Origin: Gari tellinella
Taxonomy: Eukaryota; Mollusca; Bivalvia; Cardiida; Psammobiidae
Length of the DNA stretch: 64,000 nucleotides
Assembly (NCBI GenBank): GCA_922989275.2
Contig: OV277861.1
Location: 46,167,623-46,231,622, forward strand
Reading direction: 5' to 3'
The notes under the pieces are model-generated. The model had not been told where the DNA came from. It ran no database searches and saw nothing but the letters and a program-made list of their open reading frames with translations. Shown piece after piece: positions 63,455-64,000 of this stretch (the first letter of the stretch is position 1; each line of letters opens with the position of its first letter). The position numbers were made by a program, and so were the translations under genes.

Positions 63455-64000
63455 GTATGTCGGTATGGGTAAACTTCCCCCTAGATACGGGGGACACCCG
63501 TACAAAACTATGTTACAAAACCCCTTGTTTACTTTGAGCAATGTGTCGCTTTTGGAAGAGAACATTAGAATGTATTAGTACTAACACCTGTTTTCAAAGT
63601 TATTGAACTTACTGCTTGAAAGTTGGACTAAGCACCAGTTTGTACCAATTATACATAAAATTAACGTGTTTGATCACCATTGAAGCCCATTCCCATACCC
63701 ATGGATTTTGGCATGTTTTTATTCAAGAAAAACCTCGAAATAAGAACATTGTTTTATACCCATATAAATTTAATAATACAGACACGCCCTGAATCAATAT
63801 TGAAAATATACCTCATAATTTACTAAGCTTAATATTGATTAATTTGCAAATGACAGGGAACAACACAAATATATAAAATGTAAGGTATTTTGTAAAAATA
63901 AACTTAACCCTTTTTTTCTTCCACGATTTTTCAATTTTAAAATGCAACGATCCCGATCAGGCACCGACTAAATCTGCTTCTAATCTGGATATATGCAAAC
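63455..64000 (+). other. Start of intron 10, no exon seen
   Basis: AT-rich sequence. A degraded family A core (GATCAGGCACCGACTAAATC ... ATGCAAAC) begins at about 63950 and is cut by the window edge. Confidence 0.5.

Noticed and set aside
119..64000. Hairpins as bacterial-type terminators or integron attC sites
   Set aside because: They are bounded by TTAA or TA, dispersed through introns of a eukaryotic gene and associated with no bacterial genes.

Overview
This is a eukaryotic, intron-rich, AT-rich window, most likely from a bivalve mollusc. Three things point there: one spliced neurotransmitter:sodium symporter (SLC6) gene closest by eye to taurine/creatine/betaine-GABA transporters; an interrupted pearl-type (non-autonomous Helentron-like) element; and a SINE fragment of a kind I associate with molluscs. 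Species cannot be assigned from the sequence alone. No bacterial gene, CRISPR array, rRNA gene or transposase reading frame is visible.

The only protein-coding gene I can support runs on the + strand from 28205 to the right edge. Ten consecutive coding exons (28205-28442, 41921-42052, 43796-44150, 48110-48242, 49700-49834, 53763-53866, 56358-56482, 59605-59717, 61071-61208, 63355-63454) all have AG/GT borders and matching phases. Together they encode the first 524 residues plus one split codon, covering TM1 to about TM10. The last exons (TM11-12 and the C-terminus) lie beyond the window. The start codon lies just inside a splice acceptor, so at least one 5' untranslated exon lies upstream; I could not locate it.

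Nearly everything else, including the 28 kb upstream and all nine introns, is built from short non-coding fold-back elements of about 95-550 bp. I sorted them by eye. TTAA-bounded families: A (hairpin core CAAACAGTTTGG...CAGACGCC, often with GCAGACGAC motifs outside it; subtypes A2 and A3), C (core AAAGCAGG...AAAGCAGAATGCGCC), G (ends ACCCATTTGTGCC), H (core GTGAAGACCCTGATCAGAGG) and M. TA-bounded families: B (ends TACAGTGGAGAA, 250 bp), D (ends TACAGTAAAAC), E (ends TACAGTCGAAC), I (ends TACAGTGCTCCC) and L (ends TACACTCAGTGC). Others: F (ends CAGGGCTCCAGATAAG, apparent 6-bp target duplication), K and N.

The main observation is modularity. The same hairpin core sits inside families with different termini and different target sites, arms differ between copies while remaining paired, several elements are chimeras of two families, and two minisatellite arrays (43/44 bp at 7500-9185; 43 bp at 52935-53410) appear to have grown out of pieces of these elements. 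Clean nested insertions (C in B at 37025-37276, G in B at 51250-51468) show TTAA target duplication directly.

Region by region: 1-7.4 kb dispersed elements; 7.5-9.2 kb satellite array; 9.2-28.2 kb dense elements and one tRNA-like relic; 28.2-64 kb the transporter gene with element-filled introns, a 40-unit AC microsatellite and the pearl-type element.
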